Positions 33,701 through 47,559 of a stretch of DNA of 64,000 nucleotides are shown piece after piece. The notes beneath the pieces are model-generated. The model made no database searches. It saw nothing but the letters and a program-made list of their open reading frames with translations, and was not told where the DNA came from. The stretch's first letter is position 1; every line of letters starts with the position of its first letter. Source of the DNA: Immersiella caudata (Eukaryota; Ascomycota; Sordariomycetes; Sordariales; Lasiosphaeriaceae); assembly GCA_030512335.1 (NCBI GenBank), contig JAULSU010000006.1, forward strand, positions 3,906,001-3,970,000, read 5' to 3'. Made by a program: the position numbers and the translations under genes.

Positions 33701-36700
33701 ATATATTCGCAAAGAGCTTCAACTTATCGGGGCCTAAGGTGGTATATTAGGAAGGATTTTAACTAAGCCCTTAGCTTTAGTTTAATGCTATAGTCGTAAA
33801 GTCCGTAGTCTAGTAAGTATAATAACTTCTCTCTAAATACTAAATACTTCCAGTATTCCTTAAGAACCTTAAACAGGCTATCTAAGGCCTATTATTATAG
33901 CTAAATATCTTATCGTCCTACCGTCTTCCTTAGTAATTATCGATGCAACTCCACCTTCTAGTTATCACCAGATTTATAACCTGAGTCGTACGGGTCGTCC
34001 GCCTTATAAAACCGTATCCATAAAGGGGATAATTTATTAACCTTAGTGTTCTTTAAATCGTTCCTCTCGGGTACCGTATCTGGATATTCTTCCTATCAGT
34101 TAAAACTAAGCTGGCTAGCGTTTTAATTAATCACAGGGTTATATTTCTTCAGCCATAGCTTACCTAGGATAATATCGTAACCGTAAACTAGTAGGATATC
34201 AAATGTCACTTCCTATTTGTTACCATCCACCGTGATTAAGAGTGGTGCTTAATAAGTGAGTTTCTTATTATTATATACGTAAAGTTCTCCTTTTCCGGAA
34301 CGAATTATCGTTTCTTACGCTCGCTTCCGGTAAAGGAGTTATTTCCTGTTAACCAGCTTAGGGTTAATAATATCGGCTGCGCTGCCGCTGTTAATTATGA
34401 CTTATGCGCAGAATAGCTTCCTAAAGCCGTCCGTTATATCCACGAAAATAAACTAATAGTTCCTTTCCTCCTTAAGGAGTGTTATTATAATGGTTCTGTT
34501 ATTAAGAGGTCTTTTCTAGCCTGGCTGACGAGTGCCTCTTCTTCGTCTCGTAGCCCTTATTAATAAGTGAATTACTGGTTTTCGGCCCATTAAGAGGGCC
34601 TGGACCCGTTTCCCAAACGGATTTATAAATAAGCGTTATAAAGCCCAGGTCTTATATCCGTTATACCTGTGTTAATACTTTGCTTTCTTTAATATGTAAA
34701 AGGTATAGCTTTCCTTTTAATAAATATTAACATTATACTTTTAGCCCGGATCTATCACGTAGTGTTTAGGTATAAGGTTAATAAATACGATATAGGTATC
34801 AGGACCTTCTTCCTTAATCTCTACACGGTAGTGTTCTAGGTTAATATAGTAACGTACTTAAGGAACTGTGGAGTCGTTTGCTAGGGTTAGGAAGTGTCTG
34901 AAGTAGGTTTTCAGGCCTAGGTGGTGATTTAGTGTGTAAAGGTTATACACGTAATCGATCTATAAAATCTCGTGGTACGTAGGGGAGTTTATTAGGGCTA
35001 ACTACGTTAAACGTTACTTATCGATTACTAATATAACCTGGATTAATAGGCTCTTTAACTCGTATATAATCTCTTGCTATTGTAAGGGTTTGTAGATCGT
35101 GGCGGGTTTGTGGAACAGGATTACGGCCTTGTATATATTATGTTCCTAGGTGTTAATAAATTTCCTTATAGCACGTAAGTATCCTTTTTTCAGGTCCTTT
35201 AACAGGTAAGAGCTTTCCTAATCGTTAGTAAATTTTTCCATAAATTTAGTTTCGCTTAGGGCCTTTTAATATAAGCTGTATAGCCCCTCTGTATAATGTC
35301 TGTTCCCCAGATAGCGTTGCGCGATTTTACCAAATGGTCCATAGGTGGGGGGTAAGGCCCATCTGTAGTGTTACCAGGGAAATCCAAGGGTAAGGTCTTC
35401 GTCTTCCTCCAGCGGGTAGATCTCCTAGCGTGCTTATAACGCCTTATCTTCCGCTTAATGGATAAACTGTTCCTATAAGTAATACGCACGTATTAAAAGT
35501 CTTTTAAAGAACATTCCTTCCACGTATCTTCCTCTGGGTCTAGCCACCCATAAGGGGGAAAGTTTATTATACTGTGGACCTAATAAAGCTAAGATTTACT
35601 CTTTAAATCGGTCTTTGTTAACCTGCACTTTAAAATTCTCACTTTACACAAGTACTCCTTCTTAAAGTCGGTCTTTATCGATTTACACCTTAAGGGGAGC
35701 CCTATTTAATCCTTCCTCTACTATTTTGTAACTATTATTATTACTTCCTTAAAACTAATCTATTTCCTTGATAAATCCTTACACTAATCTAACGTTATCC
35801 CCCACAAGTGACGTACGCCCTTAGGGGTCGTTACATAGGGTTTCGCTTATATTATTATAATTATTATCCGGGTCCGACCAGTTATTAAGGTTAAAGTTTA
35901 CCATCCATATAATAACTTCCTCTTTATTATTAAAGCAAATAATCTTTCCTTCTGGTAAGGGGTTAAACCTGACCTTCTTTTTCCCTTAACGGCAGTTATA
36001 AGTGTAATAACCAAACTTATTACAACTAAAGCATTACACATTAGCCTTTAGGTGCTTCTCCTTCTTCCCTCTAGTTCCCGCTTATACCTTTCCCACTATA
36101 CCAATATCTATAGGTCCGGAGTAAGTATTATAGGCGGTGCTCTAGTATTAATATTTCTTCCCTTTATTAGCCTTTAGCTGTGGTTTAGGCGTTTAGTAGT
36201 GTCTTTAATCCTTTATCTTCCATTTGTACAGACAGGTGTCGATTTTAATAGCTTTATTAACGTAAGTGTTAAAGTTATATATATAATAATCCAGTTTATA
36301 TAACTTATCCTTAACCTAAGGTTTAAATCCCTTATAAAAACAGTGTTTAAAGGCGGACTTATCCCAGTTAACACGATAAAAGTCCTGGTTAAAGGCGGAT
36401 AAGTAAAAGGCTGTTAAGCCAACCTGTATTAAGTGTTCCAGGTAGTTTTCGGCTTATTTTTACTTATCACACTTACCGTACATCTTAGTAATCTCCTCCT
36501 CAAAGTTAACCCATCCCTTATCGGTATCAAAGATCTTATTAGTAATAAGTCGTCTCTCGTCTAGTACTAAATCGAAATAATCGTTAAGGATACCCTTAAA
36601 CTATAAGCTGGAGTCGCTTTTATCCACGAGGTGGTGTAAAGGATCTTTATTTCCATCCGGGCCATCCCTTAAAAGTGGAAGTTAAGCTTTAGGTGTGTAA

Positions 36701-37032
36701 GCTTTAAGGACAGTTCCAATACTTTTCCAGAGAAGGGGGTAGGGTTACCGGTTTTAATTATTTAGGTATTTACTCCGGATTTAATTCTCTATAAGTTAAT
36801 TACTAAAGTGATAAACCTACTTATAATTCTTCGTAACTCTTCTCTAAAAAGGTCGTCATCGTCCGTAGTTATATTAAGATCAGAAGGCCGAGGTTAAAGG
36901 GTGTTTAGGGACACATTATTATCTCCGGGTTAATTATTATTTCCCAAGGAGGGATTCCGGGGGGAGCCGGTAGCGGACATAATATCTGTAAGCTCTATAA
37001 TACTGGTCTCTAAGGGGTAGACGTAAGTATCA

Positions 37033-37519
37033 TGTTACGACCTCAGCCTGTCGACAGACGGTTAGCAGGGTCGCTAGATAAAATAAGTGGGGTAAAAAGG
37101 AATAGTACAGAGGCAAGTCCTTACAGACGGGGTTCACTGGTCAATACAGTCGTATATCATTATAGTATAAAGTAACACTCCAAGTGTTATTACAGTAAGA
37201 CATAATCGAAATTAGTTCAATTAATAAGCGAATACTTACGTAAGGAATAAGAGGTTGTTTACACTATTATAGGTACGATAATAACTATTTATACTAACTA
37301 ATAGTGATATAACTTATACCTTAATCTGTTACTCTATCTGGTGGTGTTTACAGATCACAGAGCAAGTGCTCTGTGGGTCTGGGCCTGCTCTGCAACAGTG
37401 CAGTTTCTTAGCACAGAGCACAGAGTGCTAAGTAGTTACCGCACGGTGTTTCATACTGTGGCGTCTGCGGGGACACGTCGGTCCGTCCCGGCCACAAGGG
37501 TGGCCCGCAGGCCGTCACA
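37033..37519 (-). repeat. Chromovirus copy 1, 5' LTR (487 bp)
   Basis: It runs from TGTTACGACC to GCCGTCACA. Its bases 133-140 read GTATAAAG, the mutated form of the GTACAGAG in which a hAT element landed in the partner LTR. It is followed by the target duplication GTAAT. Confidence 0.92.
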
Positions 37520-37944
37520 GTAATATAAAAGTGAGTCCTTACAGACAGGGGTTTACTGGTTAATAGCGGTCGTATATTATTAAAATAATAATGTAAAGTA
37601 ACACTTTAAGTGTTAATATAGTAGGACATAATCAAAATTAGTTTAATTAACAAGCAAACACTTATATAAGGAATAAAAGGTTCCTCACATTATCATAGGT
37701 ACGATAATAGCTATTTATACTAACTAACAATAGTGCACTTTATACCTTACTTTATTACTCTATCCTTAGATACCTACAGATCATAAAGCAGTGCTTTATA
37801 AGTTTAAATATGCTCTACAAAAGAGTAAGTTTCTTAGTACAAAGCGCACAGTGCCGAAGTGATTAGTACGGTGTTTTATATTATGGCACCTATAGGGACA
37901 CGTCGGTTCGTCCCGGCTATAAAGGTGGCCCGTAAGTCGTTACA
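37520..37944 (-). repeat. Older LTR of the same family, right part, split by chromovirus copy 1
   Basis: It continues GTAATATAAAAGTGAGTCC..., matching the LTR family from its ninth or so decade to the end (AAGTCGTTACA). The missing first 68 bp lie inverted at 42026-42093. Together they make 493 bp, the family length. Confidence 0.8.
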
Positions 37945-38502
37945 GTTTACTGTGACAGATAAATATATAGGTGTACTGTATGTATAAGAAATGTAAAAAA
38001 TAATTTTTACAGGATATTGACGAAAATAATTTCGAATTTTGAATTTATACCCCTTTATCCTTAACCCCCTTTAATATGTAATAAAAACACATCAAATCTT
38101 TATAATAGGTGTAAAATTATTTACGTCTTTACGGTTTTAAACAGACTTTTTTTTTACCTCCCCTTTATTTAAAACACTTATAAAACTAACTTCCCTTTAT
38201 CTTTTACCATTTATTAAGAATTAATAACTATTTTTATAACAGATATAGGTTTTTTAAACGGATTAAGATTCCAAAAATGTATAAAAGGAATGTTATAAAA
38301 AATAAATTAAGTGATATCCCTTTACATCTTAAAATCGGAACTTCCGATAATACATTTCCCAAATAAATCCTTATACTTTAAACAACACTTATAATAAAGT
38401 CAAAAACTAAACAGACGAATTAAAACGTAAAGACCTAAAGTCGTAACCCTAAAACCAATCGACCCCCTGCTAATTATAATTTCCCCATCCCTCTACAACA
38501 TC

Positions 38503-38898
38503 TTGGGGTTCACTGGTTAATAGTGGTCATATATCAATCACTATAAGTAAAGCAGCACACGGAGTGTTATTACAGTGGGATATAATCGAAGTTAGTTTAA
38601 TTAACGAGTAAATACTTACGTGAGGAATAAAGGGTTCCTCCCACTATTATGGGTACGGTAATAGATGTTTATATTATTATAAAATGATATAACTTATCCC
38701 GTGATCACTTTAATTATCACGCTTCTGTGTTAAGTATGTTAAGTAACTTACCAGTAACCACCTTATATAATATCTTCCTGTGTTAACCACGTTAAGTATA
38801 TAATACCCGTACCATGTATTTACATCCTTCCACACCGTGGCGCCTGCAGGGACACGTAGGCCCGTCCCGGCCACAAGGATGGCCCGCATGTTCTCACA
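38503..38898 (-). repeat. Chromovirus LTR, 5'-truncated
   Basis: It starts within the LTR at GGGGTTCACTGGTTAATAG and ends GCATGTTCTCACA. The promoter-side half is more diverged from the other copies than the end. Confidence 0.75.
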
Positions 38899-39938
<1,040 letters not shown>

Positions 39939-40770
39939 CAGGGTTGGGATTACTTTACTTTTACTTTACTTTCTTCTAAAAGTAAAAGTAAAGTAAGAAA
40001 AAGTAAAGTAAAGTAAGAAAAGTAAAGTAAAGTAAGGTGGTTTTATTTAAAAAAAAAAACAAATTAAATTAATAAAAATATTAACCGCTATATAAATGTA
40101 TACTAATTCTCTCCTTCACTAACAGATTCATTTTCTATCATATTTGGCCTTTTAAAGTCCTCTAACTTCCAATATTTTAGTAATACAAGCTGTTTAACAG
40201 TATTTGGTAATAAGCGTTTTCGGCTTTTCGTTATAATATTATTACTAGTAGGAAATACTCGTTCGATTGGAGCTGATGTAGCTGGTATAGCTAAATATCG
40301 ACGAGCTAATAAGCTTAAAACGGGAAATCGATGATTATTTTGTTTCCAATAATTTAAAGGGTTAAAATCTTTATTTGAAATAATAGGTTCTTTTATATAT
40401 TGCGTATATTCCTCTTCCTCAGAAGTACTGTTAGATATAAAAATATCGTCCTCATCCTCACTACTGTTATTAGCAGTAAGATTAGTTGTAGAATTGTCGA
40501 TAGCTAATTCGTCGAACGAAATACTGTTATTATTTGTACTGTTTAAATGCAATTGGTTTCGCACCTTAATACATTAGAATTTTAAAATATTAAATGCGTC
40601 GTTATAAATATTTTTATAATGATATAATAAGCCGTTTTCTTTAAAGTGTATTAATTTAAATCGAGGATCAAGTATTAAAGTGATTATGTGAAGTTTTAAA
40701 CTCCGTATATTTGAAGATGTTATTCGTCGAGGGTAATATTTCTCAAGTTTTTCGATTCCTCGTTTAATAG
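39939..40770 (-). mobile_element. hAT-like element (type 2), transposase C-terminal part
   Basis: It starts at CAGGGTTGGGATTACTTTAC. The minus strand is open from 40564 to 40103 and encodes the hAT dimerisation domain: NPLNYWKQNNHRFPVLSLLARRYLAIPATSAPIERVFPTS and LLPNTVKQLVLLKYWK, with a Ser/Glu-rich stretch before it. Further 5' the same gene gives IEKLEKYYPRRI and LILDPRFKLIHF (about 40740-40620), homologous to the type-1 element. It is cut at 40771 by the second LTR family. Confidence 0.8.
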
Positions 40771-41464
40771 TGTTAAATTCTAGCCTCTGAGAGCGGTAAA
40801 GAGGCCCTATATTTACAGGGCCTGCCAGTGAGGAAGGCACTGGGTACCCTGCACCTCCTGCGTACCATGCACCTGCAGCCACCACTCACTAGCCACAATG
40901 TGGCTTCGAACCTTCTGGAATCCAGAAGGTCTCAGGGCCTTCAGAGGGCCACAAAAGGCTCTGGAAGCCCACAGGCTTCCACAACCTTCTGAGGCCACAT
41001 CAGCGATTACGAGGCCTGTGGAGAGCCTTCACCATACTATTCTATTATTGTATTAGTAGTAGAAAGCTCTGGAATTTCCATTCCAGAGCTCCCACAGCCT
41101 ATAACTAGCCATCTCCTCTCCTGTAATTAGCTTTCCTCTCAAGCAAGCAATCTACTTCCTTCAGTTGAGTACTACTCACTGAAGCAAGCAATTTACAAGC
41201 AATACAGTCGTTTATTACAGTGCAGAGTTCACTGAAACCTTCTGTTTTACAGCGCATAGTTCGCTGTAACTTGTCTTTTAGGCTCTGTAGTACAGGCCTT
41301 CGTTTGCTTCCTTCAGCACCTTAGTAAGCTCTGCTGTCGTACCTCACAGCGCTCCTCCGGAGCATTGTACTCGCATTTCTTCCCCTGACCGGAGCACTGT
41401 ATTACAGGCTCCCACAGGCTCTCAGGTGCTGTAATACAGGCCTGTAGAGTGCTACAAAGCAACA
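40771..41464. repeat. Solo LTR of the second family, 694 bp
   Basis: It runs from TGTTAAATTCTAGCC to AAAGCAACA and matches 20765-21460 almost throughout. It separates a type-2 hAT transposase on its left from a type-1 hAT terminus on its right. Confidence 0.75.
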
Positions 41465-41880
41465 ATAATTATGAAGTTGAGGAAGAAGATTAAAAAAGTT
41501 ATATTTTATTTTGTTTTCTTTTCTTTTATTGATTATATTATTATACTTATAATCCATTATTATACTTATAATCCATTATTATACCTATAATCCATTATTA
41601 TACTTATAATCCATTATTATACCTATAATCCATTATTATACTTATAATCCATTATTATACTTATAATCCATTATTATACTTATAATCCATTATTAAAGAG
41701 AATATTAAACCGGTTTACATTACTGACTAATAGTCAGACGAAGACTAACTAAGACTAATGTTAGTCAGTCTTAGTCAAGGCTGTGACTGATTAATGCCAA
41801 GGCTAGTCATGACTACATTAGTCTTAGTCAGTCTTAGTCACACCACTGACTAAGACTGACTGATTAATTTAACAACCCTG
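41465..41880 (-). mobile_element. hAT type-1 terminus with 19-bp minisatellite
   Basis: Its last about 200 bases are the mirror of 26250-26470, including the terminus TAATTTAACAACCCTG and the GACTAAGACTGACTAAG arrays. It is followed by CTCTGTAC (41881-41888), the mirror of the octamer after 29541. Confidence 0.85.
41541..41697. repeat. 19-bp minisatellite, 8 copies
   Basis: The unit TTATACTTATAATCCATTA is repeated eight times with only a T/C variant at one place (tatact/tatacc). Two degenerate units exist at 26440-26490 in the other hAT copy, so the array expanded from hAT sequence. Confidence 0.92.
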
Positions 41881-42020
41881 CTCTGTACTATAGTGATATA
41901 CGACTGTATTGACCAGTGAACCCCGTCTGTAAGGACTTGCCTCTGTACTATTCCTCTCTACCCCACCCATTCTATCTAGCGACCCTGCCGACCGTCCGTC
42001 GACAGGCTGAGGTCGTAACA
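41881..42020 (+). repeat. Displaced first 140 bp of chromovirus copy 1's LTR
   Basis: Its complement reads TGTTACGACCTCAGCC to CACTATAGTACAGAG and aligns base for base in length (140) with 37033-37172, sharing the copy-specific CAATACAGTCG. It is followed by ATTAC (42021-42025), the mirror of the GTAAT after 37519. Confidence 0.9.
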
Positions 42021-42025
42021 ATTAC

Positions 42026-42093
42026 TCCTCTTTACCTTACCTATTTATTTAACGACCTTACCGACTGTCTGTTGACAGGTATAAGTCGTAATA
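42026..42093 (+). repeat. First 68 bp of the older LTR, inverted
   Basis: The complement (tgTTACGACTTATACCTGTCAACAGACAG... AAGAGGAGTAAT) is the start of the LTR family and completes the fragment at 37520-37944. Confidence 0.75.
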
Positions 42094-43165
42094 TAAACTC
42101 CTTTTATACATTTAAAAATCTGGTGTTAAAAGACGTATATTATTAACTATAATATAATCGGTAATCTTATTTAAAAACGCAGTAGTTTAACTTCTTAATA
42201 TATAACAGTAAATATTATATATACCCTTACTTATATTATCTTAAAATCTTTGTTACACTTTAAATGTAAAAGGTTATAAATTAAGTTATACTTTTATTAA
42301 CTACAGATATAAAAGGACTGTAACAGGTCCTGGATCTTAGTTTTATATTTTAAGGGTAAACCTCTATATACAGGGTACCCCTGTTAATAAACAGGTTTTA
42401 CCGGGTTAACTATATGTGAAACCTTAAACGCTTATTTAAAGTTAAAATTATATTTTAAAGCCCTTTTAAAAGGAGGGGTTACGTCGTGAAAAAGAACTTA
42501 GTTACTATATACTATCTTAAGATAGTTTTAACTTATAACAGTAATTTAAAGGGAGTATTTTATTTACCGGGTTTTATTTCTAGGTGTACGTAAGGTTTCT
42601 TTTTAGTTTTCAATATATCGATTATATAACCCTTCATATTATTATGATTAAGGATCAATTCTTTAATGCTTCCTTTTTAACCCGTACTAAGAAGCTATCC
42701 CACTTATCAATTTTAGTAATTTCAGCTTATATTCCTTAGTGGTCTTCCTTAATAAATAATATTAGAGGTTTATACCCCCCTTTTACGTAAGTTACGCCAG
42801 GTGTATACTCGCACCTTTACCTAATTAATCGGTTACGTGTAACGGTAATATCAGGGTGAGATTTCAAGTGTTGAAATGTTAGGCATTTTTATTGTTCTTT
42901 TTTAGAAAACCACTTTTAAATTATAGATTTTTTTAAAAAACTTACCTTAACGATGAAATCTCTTTCAAGTCCCTTATAAAATAATCATAATTAATAAATC
43001 AAATACTTAACCTAATTCTAAACACCTTCAAAAAGAGTGATGCTTTTACCGAAAGCTATATGTAACTCAGGGGGATTTAACAGAGAATTAAAAAGTTAAA
43101 ACTTAATAGCACGTAAAGAAAACCGCTGAGAAAAACACCACTTTAAACTCTAACTTTAACTCCTG
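42094..43165. other. Unresolved AT-rich debris
   Basis: No open frame or domain. Weak gypsy-like stretches are possible but I cannot place them. Confidence 0.35.
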
Positions 43166-43796
43166 ACAGGGTTGGGAATTAATTTTTAGTTTTTTAATTT
43201 TAATTTTAATTTCTTAGTTTAATTTAGTTTTAATTTTTAGAAAAATTAAATTAAGAAATTAAGAAAAAACTAAAAAAAATACATTATTGTTGCTTTATAG
43301 CGGCATACAGGCCTGTAATACAGCGTCTAAGAGCCTGTGGAAGCCTGTAGTACAGGCTTCCTTCAGGGGAAAAAGTGCGAGTACAGGCTTCCTTCAGGGG
43401 AAAAAGTGCGAGTACAGTGCTCCGGAGGAGCGCTATTTGATACGACAGCAGAGCTTACTAAGGTACTGAAGGAAGCAAAGAAGGCCTGTACTCCAGAGCC
43501 TAAAAGACAAGTTACAGCGGACTATGCGCTGTAAAACAACAGGTTTCAGTGAACTCTGCACTTTAATAGGGCTCTCCGGTGCTCTCAGAGACTGGAATTC
43601 AACAATAGTTTTAATTATTAGCTATAGATATTTGTTTATAATTTATATTTAAATTATTCATGCCTTATAAATTTAAACCTTAATTTAATTTAATTTTTTT
43701 GTAATTTAATTTAATTTTTTTGTAATTTAATTTAATTTTTCCTAGTTTAATTTCAATTTTAGTAAAATTAAATTAAATTAAATTAATCCCAACCCT
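43166..43796. mobile_element. Non-autonomous hAT-like element carrying a shortened LTR
   Basis: The ends are CAGGGTTGGGAATTAATTTT and AATTAATCCCAACCCTA, with AATTTTAATTTAATT-type subterminal repeats. Inside, 43288-43604 is an inverted, internally deleted (317 bp) copy of the second LTR family with a 32-bp tandem duplication (caggcttccttcaggggaaa...). No transposase is present. Confidence 0.6.
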
Positions 43797-45949
43797 AGCG
43801 GATACAAACAAGTGTTGTAATATTAGGTTATTTATACGTTGAAAACGATATAAGCGTAAGCCGTATTAAAAGGTTCAACGGCGGTAACAACGAAACTGTA
43901 TTATAGAAGACGGGAGAATTAAAGGACCGGATTATATAAATAAAAAGGTTATAAGAGTAAAATGAAAATAAGTACGGGGGCGTGTATCTTAATAATATAA
44001 ACCATAAGTAGTTACGGAAAACCCCGTTATTTTAAAAGAGAGTATAATAATAAAATACGTGGCGTTGAATAATAACGCGTTAAACAGGTAGCCGAGAATA
44101 AGTTAAGGTGTTGAGACGCTATGTTAAAACAGCTACTTAATAATCCGGAAGATCGAGTTAATGATTGACTATCGGATATCCGAGATGTTAATAAACGCAC
44201 AGTGAGGCGGATTATCCAGAAACGGGACCTTACATAAGCATAGTAAAACACGTTATAAAATGGCTCCGGAAGACACTAAAACACTAGGACACTAACACTT
44301 AAAGCTGCAAGATTATAGGAAAAGAAGAAAGTTAGGGTTACCCTTTTTCAAAAGGAAAACCATTTAATTTACGTATAAATATAACTTAATCGGATAAGTA
44401 GTAAATTAATAGATACTAAATATATAAGTTTCTTATTAAAAGTTATAACTGCCTGAATAATCGGTACGATTTAGAAGACCTTACGAAATTAAAGGAGCAC
44501 TTTATTATGTTAGATTTAAAGGGCAGAGAAGGATTAATTAAGGGTTTTTAAAGGTATATGTTATTGATGACCGATTTTTGTAACAAAAAACTTATATAAG
44601 ATAAGATGTTTAAGGTGTGAGTCGATGTTAACTTAAAACCTGGATTTTAAGTTCAAGAGAATCGTATAAGTAATATAAATAAATTAGCTAATTAATTAAA
44701 GATATCTTTCTAAAAGACCTTTCCGTTACATTGAGATAATTCGTTAGAATTGTATTCCTTAAATCCCTACTAAGGTAACCTAATGGAAATTTACTTATAT
44801 AGCGCAAGTTATAAAAAATAAGGCTACATGTGAGGGAGTTTTGAGGTTCCTCTGTTATTGACGGTATAATTATTAACACTTTTAAGTGTTAAAACATTCC
44901 CATTCCCACCTTAAAGGAACTTGAGTTATCACCTTTAAGTAAAAAGATTAAAGAAAACATATTAATAAGCTGTAATTAAAATTACGGAAGTTTAAAATAC
45001 AATGAGCTACAAGGAAAATAATTATAATTGTTATACAGAAGAGGAAATTCTTAAAATTTACAGAAGCAGTTTATAAACGCGGATAAGGATGAAGAGTAAT
45101 TATGAATGGTGTTCTATAAATCCGTATCTATATGAAAGGCAGAAAACTAAATAAAAATTAAACAGGTTATCTTAGTTTAAACATGTATTTTTGAAAATTT
45201 CTTGATAATAAATAATAGATACGTATTAATAGTAATAAATTAACATTTAAAACACTACTGTGTTATTGGAAAATATTACTACGTTTCTATCATTGATAAA
45301 ATCTTAAATGACTATACGTAAGATATCCTTTAATACGGATCGTTTTATAATCACTTAAACTATGAGTGCTCCTTTTATAAAGGTGTTAATAGGCATGAAA
45401 TGTATTGCCTTATATCTATAAAAGCTTTAATGTGTTTTAAAAGCAGTTTTAGACGTATCTTTTACTTTAATTTTAATACATTTAAAGTATTAATGAAATT
45501 AAAGCTTTAAAAGATGTTTAAGTTCAATATTTTTATGTACCTTTTTAATTACTACAAAGGGCAATATTTTTTTTAAAAAATTATTATCACTTAATAAATG
45601 GTCGTTAATTACTATTTATAGCTCACCGTTCTTCCTTAAAATTAATAATTATGATCTTTTTTAAAAAAAAATTTAAAAATCAAACCTAACTTTTAGTTCT
45701 TTTTAATATATTTTTTGAAGCTTTAAACATGCTGTCCATGTTTTCTTGTTATAATTTAGCATTCAACAAATTATACTTTTTAATATCATTATTTGTATAA
45801 CTTAAATCGTACAAATCTTTCTCCTTATAAAACCATATTTATCTTAGTAATATCAATAAATATAAACTGATAGTTCATCTCTTATGAACGTAAATTATTA
45901 AAATAATCTTAATACTAAAAAGTCTTTTCATTTAAACTAATAAGTCTCT
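43797..45949. other. AT-rich debris, possible Tc1-like remnant
   Basis: About 44120-44240 reads MLKQLLNNPEDRVND, then SDIRDVNKRTVRRIIQKRD on the plus strand, which looks like the helix-turn-helix of a transposase. Nothing downstream is clear enough to name a family. Confidence 0.3.
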
Positions 45950-46480
45950 TTTTGTATCTTATAACTTTAAAGGTATTATCGATAATTATTTTAAAAGCGT
46001 TAAGGATGAATAATACCGTATAACGGTAAACGTCGAGGACAACAACTTAGACTGATTTGAAGAAGAAATTATTAAGATCTTCGGAAAAAGGGATAAGTAA
46101 AAAGTAGGTTATAGATTAACAAAAAACATTGAAGTAAACTGCTTTTACCACCTCTCACCTCTTTACTTTCAATTAAGTTTATTACCTCGTTAATTAGGAT
46201 AAGTTTACCCTGAAGTACCGTTTGTATAAAGGGTTTAGACCAGAAGTTGAAGATAGGCTTTATAAGCTGAATTATTAAGCCTTAAATTTTAATAACGATA
46301 TTGATTAGGTTATTAAGGTTAACTCCTAACTTTTCAAGTAAAAATAGAAGATTACAGTAAATATAATAATCTATAATTCCTAAAAGTAAATTAAGATAAA
46401 AAACTACAGCACCCTAATATCTTTACAGTAATTACTCTAAACTAATGGATCTAAGTGTTGAAATAGTTAGAAGGCTTAGG
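45950..46480 (+). mobile_element. Degraded gypsy gag fragment (forward)
   Basis: The plus strand reads FEEEIIKIFGKRDK, then ...LYKGFRPEVEDRLYKLN..., matching the gag of copy 2 at about 47660-47900. It is full of stops. Confidence 0.5.
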
Positions 46481-46576
46481 CTACTATGTTTTATCACAGT
46501 GCCTGTCCCATTCCCCACTGTTGCGCCTGAGGAGACACTTGGTCCGGGCCGCCACATAAGGCCTGCCTGCAGGCCG
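46481..46576 (-). repeat. Last part of a chromovirus LTR
   Basis: TGCGCCTGAGGAGACACTTGG ... GCAGGCCGTCACA matches the last 60-65 bases of the LTR family in reverse orientation. It is followed by a 36-bp hAT subterminal piece (46577-46612) and then chromovirus copy 2. Confidence 0.6.
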
Positions 46577-46612
46577 TCACATCAGTCTAGTGACTGACTA
46601 AGACTGACTAAA

Positions 46613-47103
46613 TGTGACGACCTGCGGGCCACCCTTGTAGGCCGGAACGGACCGACATGTCCCCGCAGACGCCACAGTACGAAGAGACAGTGCGAGTGTA
46701 GTATGCGTACGGATTGATCACCCTGATTACTGGAGGGAAAGAGTGATCATGATAAACGCTAAGACTATTGATCACCTTGCTCACCCGGTGAGACCAGTGA
46801 TTAGAGTGATCAAAGGTATAAGTTACTTCACCATTAGTTAGTATAGATAGCTATCATCGTACCTACGATAATGTAAGGAACCTTCTGTTCCTCACATAAG
46901 TATTCGCTCGTCAATTAAACTAACATCGATTATATCCTACTGCACCAACACATAGAGTGTTACTCTGTCTTATAGTGACATACAACCACTATTAACCAGT
47001 GAACCCCGTCTGTAAGGACTTACCTCTGTGCCACTCCTCTCTCCCCCACCCTGCCTATCCAACGACCCTACCGACCACTTATTAAGAGGTAAAGGTCGTA
47101 ACA
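46613..47103 (+). repeat. Chromovirus copy 2, 5' LTR
   Basis: 491 bp, TG...CA, with the copy-specific pair of CGTACGGATTGATCACCCT and GATCATGATAAACGC segments. Differences from the 3' LTR are overwhelmingly C/T or G/A. Confidence 0.93.
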
Positions 47104-47559
47104 CGATACTTACGTTTACCCTTAAAGACCAGTATTATAAAGCTTATAAACACTATATCCGTTTCCACCTTCACCCCTCCTCGAAACCCCTCCTCGGGAA
47201 ACAACCCTCCTTGAAACCCCTCCTCGGGAAACAATAAACAGCCTAAAGATAACGATATCTCCCTAAACACTCCTTAACCTCGACCTTTTAACCCTAACTT
47301 AACCACAGATAACGATAAACTGTTAAAAGAAGAACTTAGAAAGATCATAAGTAGGTTTATCACTTTAGTGATAAGCTTTTAAAGGACTAAATCTGGGGTA
47401 AAGCTTGGATAATTAAAACCGGTAACCCTACCCCCCTTTTTTGGAAAAGCATCGGAGTTATCCTTATAACTTACATATTTAAAGCTTAACTTTCGTCTTT
47501 AAGGGATAACCCGGATAGAAATAAAGATCTTTTACGTTACCTCGTGGATGGAAGGTAAC

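Larger units (their letters stand above)
29542..37519 (-). mobile_element. Ty3/gypsy chromovirus copy 1 (reverse), RIP-like mutated
   Basis: The right LTR is 37033-37519. The left LTR is only its last part (29542-29896); the missing part lies inverted at 41881-42020. A polypurine tract (complement of aatccccccttttt) adjoins the left, 3' LTR at 29897. Reading in reverse, gag similarity lies about 36600-36480 (GWVNFEEEITK). Reverse transcriptase lies about 33600-33280, with YLND in place of YLDD. Integrase comes further on, and a C-terminal chromodomain lies about 31060-30890 (NVEEVLDL, KGKLYNLIKWLNYSPKLNS). Frames are full of stops. Its target duplication GTAAT is at 37520-37524 and, inverted, at 42021-42025. 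With the displaced LTR part its length is 8110 bp. Confidence 0.85.

Noticed and set aside
37341..37523. Repeated 60-80 aa frames (MVFTDHRASALWVWA...) at 29.7, 37.3 and 63.7 kb
   Set aside because: They lie within LTRs of the chromovirus family; their recurrence comes from the repeat, not from a gene.
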